64,000 bases of DNA from Bdellovibrio bacteriovorus (GTDB lineage Bacteria; Bdellovibrionota; Bdellovibrionia; Bdellovibrionales; Bdellovibrionaceae). Numbering within the stretch: position 1 is the first letter of the stretch; every line of letters starts with the position of its first letter. Location: NCBI RefSeq assembly GCF_025558485.1, contig NZ_CP102930.1, positions 3,162,001 to 3,226,000 on the forward strand. Reading direction: 5' to 3'. The position numbers were made by a program, and so were the translations under genes. The notes beneath the pieces are model-generated. The model was not told the origin of the DNA. It did no database searches and worked only from the letters and a program-made list of their open reading frames with translations. This document shows positions 7,276-15,514 of the stretch, piece after piece.

Positions 7276-9679
7276 TCACAACTCCCGGTTCTTTCAGTTG
7301 ATCGCGCAGGACTTTGTACTCGACTTTGGAATGATGGCGCGGGTCCATTGGAACCTTGTTGACGAATTTGATTTCATCCACAGGGATTTTGTTTTTCTCA
7401 AAGACCCGCTGAATTTCTCTTTTTGCCGAGGCAAAATCAAAAGAGCCCTTGTCGATACCCTCTTTCAGTTCCACCACGGCATACGTGGCCTGACCTAGTT
7501 TTGAGTCATCCATACCCAGGAAGGCACAGCGATAAGTGAAGTCCATGCGTTTCAGCAGAACTTCGGCACGAACCGGGAAATAGTATTTGCCAGCGCGTTC
7601 GATGGCATTATTCACGCGGCCGACGATCCACAAATTTTTATCGGTGTCGATATAGGCCAAATCCCCCGTGCGATGCCACACGCGATTTTGTTCGTCCAAA
7701 ATCTTGGTGGTCTTAAAGGCATCCGGATTATTGTAGTAATCACGACAAACGTGGTCGCCAGTACAGATAAACTCACCGACTTCACCGTTGGGCACTTCGA
7801 TTTTGGACCATGGAGAATCTTTTATTTCGATAGGACCATCTTTGATGCGGATAAAGCGATAGTCGATGTCCTCGCTGATATGGCCGACGTTCACACCTTC
7901 CTCGATAATTTCGGGGTCTGTGATATTGCTTTCTTTTAGCATGTCACGGCCTTCGATATGGGCCATCGGCTCGGCTTCTGTGGAACCATAAAGAATCCAC
8001 AGGTCGGTCTGCGGTGCGATTTCATAGAAGGCCTTTACGTCATCTTTAGAAATCGGTGCGCCCCCCGTGACCACCCGGCGCAGGCCGGTCAGTTGGATGT
8101 TGTTTTCTTTACAGTATTTCGCCACGCCCACAAGCATGCTTGGGGAAAGGGTCGTGCAGTTGATATTTTCGCTTAAGATCTGACATGTCAGCAACGCTGA
8201 ATCATGGGCCGCCGGAGCTGCCAGATTCAATGCTGGCAGAATGGTTGTCACACCGGAGGCCAGATTGTTCAAACTGAAGATAGGAAAAGCCGGCATGTCC
8301 TTGTCTTTATCGGTGTAAGGAATTACGTGAGAAAGAGCATGGTGCTGCGCCGACAGGAAGCGGTGAGTGCGGTTGGCACCTTTTGGTTTTCCAGTGGAAC
8401 CGGTGGTAAAGGTAATCAATGCTGTAAATTCACTTTCAACCGGTTCGATCGGGGAGGGCTCCTGTTTCAGAAGCTCTTCAAACTTATGTGTGAACTTGTC
8501 CCCCGGGCCATATAGGATGCGAATCGGCATGGATTTAAACTCTGGAACTTGTTCGACCAGATCAAAAGCCATTTTAAAGCTGATCATGGCCTTCGGTCCC
8601 ACGCATTCTGCCGATGCCCCCAAGTGATGGCTGCGCGCCCATGAATCCAGGAAGACGGCAATGGCACCAATACGTTGAACGGCGAACATCGCTGTGTACA
8701 TGTCCAGACTCATTGGCAGGAAGATGATCACGCGATCCCCTTTTTTAATGCCAATGTCCATCAGACCGCGTGCAAAAGAATTAATACGGGCGGCGAAATG
8801 ACGGTAAGTGATCTCGTCGTGTTGGATGGGAGTTTTGGGATTGCCATCCCATTGTGCCAGGGCCTGCGGGTTAGCCCAGCGAAGAGCCACTCTTTCAGGA
8901 AATTCGCGCAGGTGTTTTTCCATATAGGTGATAACGTTGTTACGTTCGTCACTGCCGGGATAATAGCCGATTTTATTGCCAGTGCTTGAGCCTGTCTGCG
9001 GCGTTGCTTTAACCGCACTGATCAGATCAGCCACGTGGGACCATAAAAGGCCATGACCGGCTTTTTCCAGATGGACCACTTTGTGAGACGGGTACTGCTT
9101 GATAATTTCCATTTGTACCGCTTCCTGACTGATCTTGTCTTCTTTACCGAAGATCACGGTCACGGGAACATTGCAGACGTCTTTGGATGTCCAGGGGTTG
9201 TCCTGCATTTTTATTTTATTAAAAGCGGTCTTCTGCCAGAGTTTCCAGTCTTGCAGACGATCCTGCACCTTCTTTAGATACGGCAAAGAGTCCGACTTTA
9301 AAGGATAAATCAGATCTGCGAAGAAGGAATCTTTGGTTTTCGCGTGACTGGATTGGATCAGCTTGTCCCCCAGAACCGGTAATTTCAGCAGTCCTTTGGC
9401 CAGGCCTGGAAGTTCTCGTTCTGGTTTGATGTATGGGGTTACTAAAATGACCTGCTCGATGTACTGTTCATACTTGGGCAGGGACTTTAAAATACGATAA
9501 CCGCCCCAGGAATGACCGATTAGAATTTTTTTTGAAGTGTCCTGCGTCAACAGGCGAATCCATTCTTCGCTTTGTGCATCCACGGCCAGCAGATTGTAGT
9601 CTTTCCCCAGGGCATTTTTAAGCAAATCCCAGTCTTCGGGGTGTCCCGGATTTCCATGAAGAGCAATGATGGTTTTCAT
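7268..9679 (-). CDS. alpha/beta-hydrolase - AMP-forming ligase fusion (OleB-OleC-like)
   Basis: Two enzymes are joined in 803 residues. Residues 1-225 are an alpha/beta hydrolase: HGNPG (8-12), nucleophile elbow GHSWGG (Ser57), Asp near 181 (FGKEDKIS) and His209 (KAGHGLL). After a linker, residues 245-803 form an ANL-family ligase with LITFTTGSTGKPKG (421-434), FPIFSLNNLASG, GGAPIS, YGSTEAEPMAHIE and HRTGDLAYID. The FP-F-L-LASG and YGSTEAEP segments resemble OleC (beta-lactone synthetase) more than ordinary fatty-acyl-CoA ligases, and OleB-OleC fusions are known in olefin/beta-lactone pathways. No OleA thiolase or OleD reductase is in the window, so the product is open. The ATG overlaps the stop of the upstream formyltransferase-like gene (ATGA). 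Confidence 0.75.
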   Translation of the reverse strand: MKTIIALHGNPGHPEDWDLLKNALGKDYNLLAVDAQSEEWIRLLTQDTSKKILIGHSWGGYRILKSLPKYEQYIEQVILVTPYIKPERELPGLAKGLLKLPVLGDKLIQSSHAKTKDSFFADLIYPLKSDSLPYLKKVQDRLQDWKLWQKTAFNKIKMQDNPWTSKDVCNVPVTVIFGKEDKISQEAVQMEIIKQYPSHKVVHLEKAGHGLLWSHVADLISAVKATPQTGSSTGNKIGYYPGSDERNNVITYMEKHLREFPERVALRWANPQALAQWDGNPKTPIQHDEITYRHFAARINSFARGLMDIGIKKGDRVIIFLPMSLDMYTAMFAVQRIGAIAVFLDSWARSHHLGASAECVGPKAMISFKMAFDLVEQVPEFKSMPIRILYGPGDKFTHKFEELLKQEPSPIEPVESEFTALITFTTGSTGKPKGANRTHRFLSAQHHALSHVIPYTDKDKDMPAFPIFSLNNLASGVTTILPALNLAAPAAHDSALLTCQILSENINCTTLSPSMLVGVAKYCKENNIQLTGLRRVVTGGAPISKDDVKAFYEIAPQTDLWILYGSTEAEPMAHIEGRDMLKESNITDPEIIEEGVNVGHISEDIDYRFIRIKDGPIEIKDSPWSKIEVPNGEVGEFICTGDHVCRDYYNNPDAFKTTKILDEQNRVWHRTGDLAYIDTDKNLWIVGRVNNAIERAGKYYFPVRAEVLLKRMDFTYRCAFLGMDDSKLGQATYAVVELKEGIDKGSFDFASAKREIQRVFEKNKIPVDEIKFVNKVPMDPRHHSKVEYKVLRDQLKEPGVVIG

Positions 9680-10416
9680 ATGCTGACTCCTTTGCTGCGC
9701 AACCTGTAGAAGTCCCGCAGGCGCGGATTGCTTCTATAAACTGTTGTGTCTGTTTTCAGATTTGCCTGCCCTTCGATCTTGCCGCGGACGGAAATATCCC
9801 GCAGAACGTTCGAGGCTGCTTGAGCTTCCAAAGAGGCACCAAGATCAAGGGAGGCTAAATAATCCTTTTTATCGGAGGGAACTTCCACGACCTTTAGCAA
9901 GGAACCGTCGTCCAGCTTGGAGGTCATCTCGTGAATGGAAAATCCCGCGGGAGTGTCAAATAAATGAGCCCAGAAGTCACACATCAGCCCGCGCTGATCC
10001 GGCAACAGACCGTGATGGATATTGATACATCCCATTTTGGGAAGAGCGAGCAGCTTCTTTTTGAAGAACGAGCGCGTGCGTGCATTTAAAATCAGATCGG
10101 GCTGGAGTTCTGAAAGCAGATGCAGACTTTCTGCCGAGTTGACATCTTTTACAATCAGGACTTTCTTGCCTGCGGCTGCATAAGCGGCCTGCTTTCTTTT
10201 CAGGGAGTCATCAAAGAAGTTCTTTAGCAAATGCCAGCCCATTTTGGGTGCGGCCAGAGTCAGAATTAGTAACAGGGCTTTTAAAATAATATCGAAGCTG
10301 CGGTTGTCGATAACGACCAGAGCTTCAATATTTGGATCTTTTGCCAGCGGCAAAACCAGATTGTCGTAATTATGGGGAACAAAGGTCACCGCAGAGGTGA
10401 CCAGCAGTGTTTTCAT
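9676..10416 (-). CDS. formyltransferase-fold enzyme
   Basis: This 246-residue protein has the catalytic pattern of the formyltransferase family (PurN, Fmt, ArnA): CINIHHGLLPDQRG with Asn132 and His134, and about 35 residues later KLDDGSLL with the catalytic Asp near 169. The hydrophobic N-terminal third (FDIILKALLLILTLAAPKMG) is unusual and may touch the membrane. It lacks the C-terminal domain of Met-tRNA formyltransferase, so it probably formylates an amine or hydroxyl on a small molecule from 10-formyltetrahydrofolate. It sits between two adenylating enzymes and overlaps both by four bases (ATGA at each junction), which argues for translational coupling and a shared pathway. Confidence 0.7.
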   Translation of the reverse strand: MKTLLVTSAVTFVPHNYDNLVLPLAKDPNIEALVVIDNRSFDIILKALLLILTLAAPKMGWHLLKNFFDDSLKRKQAAYAAAGKKVLIVKDVNSAESLHLLSELQPDLILNARTRSFFKKKLLALPKMGCINIHHGLLPDQRGLMCDFWAHLFDTPAGFSIHEMTSKLDDGSLLKVVEVPSDKKDYLASLDLGASLEAQAASNVLRDISVRGKIEGQANLKTDTTVYRSNPRLRDFYRLRSKGVSI

Positions 10417-12194
10417 AGATACAGCTCTTCAATTTTATCCCTGAAGCGTTGATCCAGAACTTTTCTTTTTACTTTCAAGGACGGGGTCAGTTCGCCTCCC
10501 TCAACGGTGAATTCGTTGGGAAGAACCACATACTTTTTGATGCTCTCAAAGCTTGCCAGCTGAGAATTGGTTTCAGCCACCGCCTTGCGAATCAGATCCT
10601 GTACAAAAGGCGACTGGACAAAACTCTTCCAGTCAGATGGGTCAGCGCCCTTTTCCCGCGCCAGATTTTCCACCGTTGGACGATCCAGTGTGATCAAGGC
10701 CACGATGTATTTCTTCTGATCGCCGTGAACCAGAACATTGGCAATATAAGGTGACAGAGTCAGCAGCCCTTCCAGGCGCTGAGGTGCCACATATTTTCCG
10801 CCTGCCGTTTTGATCAGATCTTTTTTGCGATCTGTGATTTTCAAATCACCACCGGGCAGAATTTCCCCGATGTCTCCGGTGTGGAACCAGCCATCGGTGA
10901 AGACTTCTTTGGTGGCTTCAGGATTTTTGTAGTATTCCTTCATGACCTTGTCGCTTTTTACAAGGATTTCACCATCATCAGCGATCTTTAGTTTCACTTC
11001 GCCAATGGGACGACCCACGCTGCCAAAGCGATAGTTGAATGGCGTATTTACTGTAATGGCAGCTGTGGTTTCAGTCAGCCCGTAACCTTCCAGAATCAAA
11101 ATGCCGGCAGCGTGGAAGAACAGCGCAATTTCTTTGGAAATCGGGGCGCCGCCGCTGATGGCAAAGCGCAGACGACCACCGAAAGCCTCAGTGATTTTGC
11201 CCAGCACCAGCTTGCGTGCCAGCTCGTATTTCAGCAGCAGATCCAAAGGCAGGACCTGACCGCTCATTTTGTATTCGCCGACCTTTTTGCCCACTTCCAG
11301 TGCCCAGTTGAAAATTTTTAGTTTCATGGGCTGGGTTTGAATCTGAGCAAAGACGGCTGCATAAATTTTTTCAAAGATACGGGGTACAGAGATCAGGAAA
11401 GTCGGGCGGATCTCGGGCAGATTGCCACGGATTTTTTCCAGACTTTCAGCAAAGGCCAGAGTAAAGCCAATGTAAGTGTGACCCCAGTGTTCAATACGAC
11501 CCAGAATATGGGCATACGGCAGGAAGGAAAGGGAAATGTCTTTTTCAGTGGCTCCGCACAATGGGAAGGCTTCACTGACTTCGCTGATGGCCTGAAGGTG
11601 AGTCATGACCACACCTTTGGGACGGCCGGTGGTTCCTGAAGTGTAGAGAATGGTGGCCAGGTCCTCGGGCTTCAACGAACCGCACAGCTCGTGGAACTGA
11701 GATGGATTTTTTGCCAGATAGGCCTTACCCAGTTCCAGCAGACGGGGCCAGGTCAGGGCTTCAGGATTTGGACAGGTTTCGTCAAAGACCACGATCTTTT
11801 CAATCAAAGGACATTTGTCTTTGACGGCTTCAAACGTTTTCAGAGGACCGCGGGATTCGGTCAACAGGATACGAGCTTCACTGTTGTTCAGAATGTATTC
11901 GACATCTTCGGGTGTGTTGTTTTGATAAATAGGAACTGTGACGGCTTTGATGCCGAAAATTCCCAGATCTGAAGTGGACCATTCAAGACGGGTGTTGGCC
12001 ATGATTGCCACGCGATCGCCGGGCTTGATCCCCAGGGATAGCAGGGCACAGCCGACAGTTTCAATGTCCGCATAGTATTCGGCCCAGTTCTTGGTTTTCC
12101 ATGTGTCGTTAGACTTAAACTGCACGGCCACGTTATGAGGGTTGCGGCTGCGCATACTTAAAATAGATTGTCCCAAGGTGGTGGGCTTCGTCAT
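10413..12194 (-). CDS. long-chain acyl-CoA synthetase (FadD15-type)
   Basis: This 593-residue ANL-superfamily enzyme has all core motifs: TILYTSGTTGRPKGVVMTH (P-loop), GAPISKEIALFFHAAG, GYGLTETTAAITVN, WFHTGDIGEI and the C-terminal lysine region KDLIKTAGGKYVAPQ. Length and sequence match AMP-forming long-chain fatty acid-CoA ligases. It would activate a fatty acid to acyl-AMP and acyl-CoA. As first gene of the five-gene minus-strand cluster, 41 bases after the protein-kinase stop, it could supply the acyl chain used by the fusion enzyme downstream. General fatty-acid activation is equally compatible with the sequence alone. Confidence 0.85.
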   Translation of the reverse strand: MTKPTTLGQSILSMRSRNPHNVAVQFKSNDTWKTKNWAEYYADIETVGCALLSLGIKPGDRVAIMANTRLEWSTSDLGIFGIKAVTVPIYQNNTPEDVEYILNNSEARILLTESRGPLKTFEAVKDKCPLIEKIVVFDETCPNPEALTWPRLLELGKAYLAKNPSQFHELCGSLKPEDLATILYTSGTTGRPKGVVMTHLQAISEVSEAFPLCGATEKDISLSFLPYAHILGRIEHWGHTYIGFTLAFAESLEKIRGNLPEIRPTFLISVPRIFEKIYAAVFAQIQTQPMKLKIFNWALEVGKKVGEYKMSGQVLPLDLLLKYELARKLVLGKITEAFGGRLRFAISGGAPISKEIALFFHAAGILILEGYGLTETTAAITVNTPFNYRFGSVGRPIGEVKLKIADDGEILVKSDKVMKEYYKNPEATKEVFTDGWFHTGDIGEILPGGDLKITDRKKDLIKTAGGKYVAPQRLEGLLTLSPYIANVLVHGDQKKYIVALITLDRPTVENLAREKGADPSDWKSFVQSPFVQDLIRKAVAETNSQLASFESIKKYVVLPNEFTVEGGELTPSLKVKRKVLDQRFRDKIEELYL

Positions 12195-12235
12195 GATGAA
12201 AACTCCTCAGTTGCTGCAAACGAACGACGAAGTGA

Positions 12236-14230
12236 TTATTTCAGATACAAATCTACAATTTTTCTCTGGTCCGCAGGAACAGTAATTGTGGTTTCTGCAG
12301 AGAGTCCTGTCGTCTTATTTCTAGCTTGTATTTTAACACCGACTTCCGCTTGGATCAGGTAGGCATCGCCACTGGGCTTGATGGTCACAGGAACTCCGGC
12401 AATACGCAGTTCTGGATTGGCTCCACCGTTAACGATGTTGATGATCAATGAGGCCACGCGCGGAAGTCTTTGCAGAGTTCCGGTGAATGAATAAGCCTCA
12501 TAAGTCGGAGTGATTGTTGTTACGAGATCCGTATAGCCCTCTTTCACCAGACGCAAACTGTAAGGTGTGTTGGCTTTGACAGTTTTACGAACCGGGGTGA
12601 ATTCTCCTGTATCCACGCCATCAATCACCACGCGGGCACCGCCCGGATTGGAATAGATGGTCACAGTGTATTCCGGAGAAGTTGCTGCCAGTTCTGCCTG
12701 CTGCAAGCCGTTTGCTGAGGCCGGACCTTTGCCCGCCGGGCTCGGAGCCAAACCTGCGGTTGCGGCAGTTTTTGGTGCGGATTTTTTTGCAAAGAAGTTG
12801 GTGTAGCCCCACCATAGCCCCACGACCACCAGAAGAGCCCCCACGGCTTTCATCGCAAGACCCGTGATGTCCTCAATATTTGAACCGGCGGGTTGTTTTG
12901 AAATGGACGTGCGTGTTCCCATCTGTGAAAGACTGGATGGGGTGCGTGTCATCGCATTTGGTCCGGACGTGAATGTGCCGGTGGCCTGAGTGCGTGTGTG
13001 AGTGATATTTGTATCGGTCGCAGAGGCTCCTGGAACTCTCGGCATGGAGGGTTTCGGTGGAGTTTTCAGGTTGTCCAGATTCACACGAATATCCGTGGAT
13101 GTATCCAGATCCAGCTTTTCTTCACCCTCCGGCATATCGTTGGGAACCTGAGCCGGACGGGAAGGCGAACGCATATCAGTTTGTGTGACAATGGTTTTGT
13201 CTTCAGATATATCAGTTTGTGTGACAATGGTTTTGTCTTCAGATGTGGGTTGCGCCTGAACTTTGGCAAACTCGACAAGTTTGCGACGCTGTTCAAGGAA
13301 AGCTGCAGAGAAAGCATTTTTCATGAACACGCTGAAATCGTGTGGAGAAAACTCCGGATACTGCGTATTCAGGAAGCGGTTCAGATCGCGGTGCAGGGCC
13401 GCCGCAGTCTGATAACGAAGACTTTTATCTTTTGCCAGTGCTTTGTTAACGATTCTTTCCAGTTCCGGTGGAACGGAAGGATTGATCTTGCGAATGGAAG
13501 GAACCTGACATTCGCGGATCTTGCGCAAGATCGCCGCTTCACTGTTGGAAGTGAACAGGCGATCGTTGGCCAAAAGCTCCCAAAGCACGATACCCATCGA
13601 GAAAATATCCGTGCGCGGGTCAATAGACTGACCGTCAGCCTGCTCCGGACTCATATAGCCGTATTTGCCCTTCAGGGTGCCGGCTTTGGTGGCTTCCAAT
13701 TGGGTTTCGGCTTTGGCGATACCGAAGTCGATGATTTTTACTTCGCCTTCGAAGCTGACCATGATGTTCTGAGGACTCATGTCACGGTGAACGATGTTCA
13801 AAGGCTTTCCTGTCGTGCCATCAAGACAGCGGTGAGCATGGTCAAGACCTGCTGCGACCTCTTTGATCATGTAAACGATCTGCTCGATGGTGAACTGGGT
13901 GTTGGTTTTTTTAAGTTCGTTCAGAATCTGGCGGAGGTTGCGGCCTTCGACGTATTCCATGACCAGGAAGAACTGGGCTCTTTCCACCCCGAAATCATAA
14001 ATTGAGACAACGTTCCCGTGATTCAGATTCACGGCGATCTTTGCCTCTTCTTTAAACATCTCAATAAAGTCCTGATGATCAGAATACTGCGGCAGAATAC
14101 GCTTAATAGCGACAAACTTATTGACGCCAACAGCACCTGTGGATTTCGACAGATACACCTCGGCCATCCCACCGGCGGCGAGTCTCTCTAGAAGAATGTA
14201 TTTACCGAACTGTTCCACAGCTTGAGACAT
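12236..14230 (-). CDS. membrane Ser/Thr protein kinase with C-terminal PEGA domain
   Basis: I set the start at 14230 (MSQAVEQFGKYILLERL), with AAAGGGGA ten bases upstream; an in-frame ATG at 14293 would add 21 residues and abut the divergent coaE. The 664-residue protein has a complete Hanks kinase domain: LAAGGMAEVYL, VAIKRI, HRDMSPQNIM, DFGIAKAE and GYMSPEQADG. A Ser/Thr/Pro-rich juxtamembrane region contains a duplicated 12-residue unit (SEDKTIVTQTDI). One membrane segment follows (VGALLVVVGLWWGYTNFF), then a PEGA domain outside the membrane (YTVTIYSNPGGARVVIDGV). It probably senses an envelope signal through PEGA and phosphorylates cytoplasmic targets. It lies 41 bases upstream of the biosynthetic cluster and may be cotranscribed with it. 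Confidence 0.85.
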   Translation of the reverse strand: MSQAVEQFGKYILLERLAAGGMAEVYLSKSTGAVGVNKFVAIKRILPQYSDHQDFIEMFKEEAKIAVNLNHGNVVSIYDFGVERAQFFLVMEYVEGRNLRQILNELKKTNTQFTIEQIVYMIKEVAAGLDHAHRCLDGTTGKPLNIVHRDMSPQNIMVSFEGEVKIIDFGIAKAETQLEATKAGTLKGKYGYMSPEQADGQSIDPRTDIFSMGIVLWELLANDRLFTSNSEAAILRKIRECQVPSIRKINPSVPPELERIVNKALAKDKSLRYQTAAALHRDLNRFLNTQYPEFSPHDFSVFMKNAFSAAFLEQRRKLVEFAKVQAQPTSEDKTIVTQTDISEDKTIVTQTDMRSPSRPAQVPNDMPEGEEKLDLDTSTDIRVNLDNLKTPPKPSMPRVPGASATDTNITHTRTQATGTFTSGPNAMTRTPSSLSQMGTRTSISKQPAGSNIEDITGLAMKAVGALLVVVGLWWGYTNFFAKKSAPKTAATAGLAPSPAGKGPASANGLQQAELAATSPEYTVTIYSNPGGARVVIDGVDTGEFTPVRKTVKANTPYSLRLVKEGYTDLVTTITPTYEAYSFTGTLQRLPRVASLIINIVNGGANPELRIAGVPVTIKPSGDAYLIQAEVGVKIQARNKTTGLSAETTITVPADQRKIVDLYLK
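13173..13244 (-). repeat. exact 36-bp tandem duplication inside the kinase gene
   Basis: Two identical 36-base copies lie at 13173-13208 and 13209-13244. They encode two in-frame copies of a 12-residue unit containing EDKTIVTQTD in the juxtamembrane linker. The exact identity indicates a recent duplication by slippage. TQTD-type threonines are the kind of site that kinases autophosphorylate and FHA domains read, so the change may alter docking; that is inference. Confidence 0.9.
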
Positions 14231-14295
14231 GAATTCATGTTCCCCTTTGAGAGGACTATCGGTAAAATAAAAGTAATCCTTAAGGAGTTTCAAAG

Positions 14296-14895
14296 ATGAA
14301 ATGGATAGGACTGACCGGAGGTATAGCTTGTGGCAAAAGTACAGTGAGCCGAATGCTCCGCAGTCACGATATTCCAGTCGTGGATGCAGATGAAATTGCC
14401 AAAGAAGTTGTGAAACCCGGATCTTCTGGACTTAAGTCTGTCATACAGGAGTTCGGTCCTGAATTTCAAACTCCGGAAGGTGCTTTGGACCGCCGCAAGT
14501 TAGGCCAGCGGGTTTTTGGCAACCCCGAGCAGCTTCATAAGCTTGAGGCGATTTTGCATCCCTTGATTCGTGAGGAAACCCGTCGTCGCCGTCGTTTGCA
14601 CGAGGACATGGGGGCGCCACTGGCTATATATGACATTCCTTTGCTTTTTGAAACCAAAGCCAAGGATCAGTTTGATGGGGTCATTGTCGTATCCTGTACG
14701 AAGGAACAACAAAAAGAACGTCTGCGTCGTCAGGGATGGTCCGAGGATGAAATCGAGATGCGTATAGCCTCACAGATTTCCCTGCAATCCAAGGAACAGG
14801 AAGCGGATTTTGTTTTAAACAATAATCGTGACGAGCAGCACTTGATTCGGGAAGTGGACCGCCTGCTGAAATGGCTCGACGGCCTTAAGAATTAA
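14296..14895 (+). CDS. coaE: dephospho-CoA kinase
   Basis: CoaE catalyses the last step of coenzyme A synthesis, phosphorylating the ribose 3' hydroxyl of dephospho-CoA with ATP. The 199-residue protein starts with the P-loop LTGGIACGKST (residues 6-16), followed by PVVDADEIAKEVV, the family's DAD motif, and YDIPLLFET, QKERLRRQGW and EADFVLNN. Length is typical. It has the Shine-Dalgarno AAGGAG at 14281-14286 and is divergent from the kinase gene. Its stop overlaps the end of the convergent barrel gene by four bases. Confidence 0.93.
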   Translation: MKWIGLTGGIACGKSTVSRMLRSHDIPVVDADEIAKEVVKPGSSGLKSVIQEFGPEFQTPEGALDRRKLGQRVFGNPEQLHKLEAILHPLIREETRRRRRLHEDMGAPLAIYDIPLLFETKAKDQFDGVIVVSCTKEQQKERLRRQGWSEDEIEMRIASQISLQSKEQEADFVLNNNRDEQHLIREVDRLLKWLDGLKN

Positions 14896-15458
14896 AACTG
14901 AAAGTTATATCCAAATTGCGCGTATAAATCCGGGCCTGTGACAGAAAAACCGGTTCCGATTTCCCCGGTGAAAGTGTCGCCTGCGCCAATGCCGGCGTGA
15001 ACACGCCAGCGACGAATCTCGATCAAGCCACTGATGCCATCGGCGGTGTCCAGATAGGCATGGCCGCCCAGTCGGGCATAGGGCACGAAGCGATCATCGG
15101 GTGCAAAGTACCAGCGATGCCCGACTCCGGCTCCCAGAAACTGCTCGTTGTTGACCGAGACTTCATAGTCCCAGACCGGCAGAGGATCTTTTTTGATGGA
15201 GCTCAGACGCACTAAAAGGTAAGGCCCCTGCATCCATTCTTCACGCTCCAGATAGTTTCCACTTTGATAGCCAAGCGCAAGATTCAGAATATATTCTTTT
15301 CTGACTGGGAAATCAGACGCTTTCAGCGTGCCCAGATATTCGTCGTTCTCGCCCTTTAAAGGGGAGGTTTCTAAAGTGGTCGTTGTTGTGGGCGCGGCAT
15401 GAAGCCGGATTGAACTCACGACCAAGGTCAAAAAAAGTAAGAAGGTAAAAACTCGCAT
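14892..15458 (-). CDS. probable outer-membrane beta-barrel protein
   Basis: The 188-residue protein starts with a signal peptide (MRVFTFLLFLTLVVSSIRLHA) and then a short Thr-rich linker (TTTTTLETS). The rest alternates in the manner of barrel strands: YILNLALGYQSGN, GPYLLVRLSSI, WDYEVSVNNE, GAGVGHRWYFA. It ends in YAQFGYNFQF with a terminal phenylalanine. It resembles small 8-stranded OmpA/OmpW-sized barrels but I cannot assign a family. It overlaps the coaE stop by four bases and is divergent from the next barrel gene across 56 bases. Confidence 0.65.
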   Translation of the reverse strand: MRVFTFLLFLTLVVSSIRLHAAPTTTTTLETSPLKGENDEYLGTLKASDFPVRKEYILNLALGYQSGNYLEREEWMQGPYLLVRLSSIKKDPLPVWDYEVSVNNEQFLGAGVGHRWYFAPDDRFVPYARLGGHAYLDTADGISGLIEIRRWRVHAGIGAGDTFTGEIGTGFSVTGPDLYAQFGYNFQF

Positions 15459-15514
15459 AAGACAAAGTATAAATTATGTCTACAATCAATGGTAAGAATT
15501 TTGGAGGCAAAAAT

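Noticed and set aside
3731..12194. complete olefin (OleABCD) pathway
   Set aside because: Only OleB- and OleC-like parts are present; no thiolase or reductase is in the window and the other genes do not belong to that pathway.
13173..13244. 36-bp repeat as a CRISPR unit
   Set aside because: Only two adjacent copies without spacers, in frame within a gene; it is a coding tandem duplication.
12998..14005. 335-residue open frame antisense to the protein kinase gene
   Set aside because: It lies wholly opposite a kinase with intact motifs, has no ribosome site, and its sequence shows the His/Phe/Arg-rich composition of a shadow frame.
14231..14293. ATG at 14293 as kinase start
   Set aside because: The added 21 residues are unlike kinase N-termini and the good ribosome site lies just before 14230.
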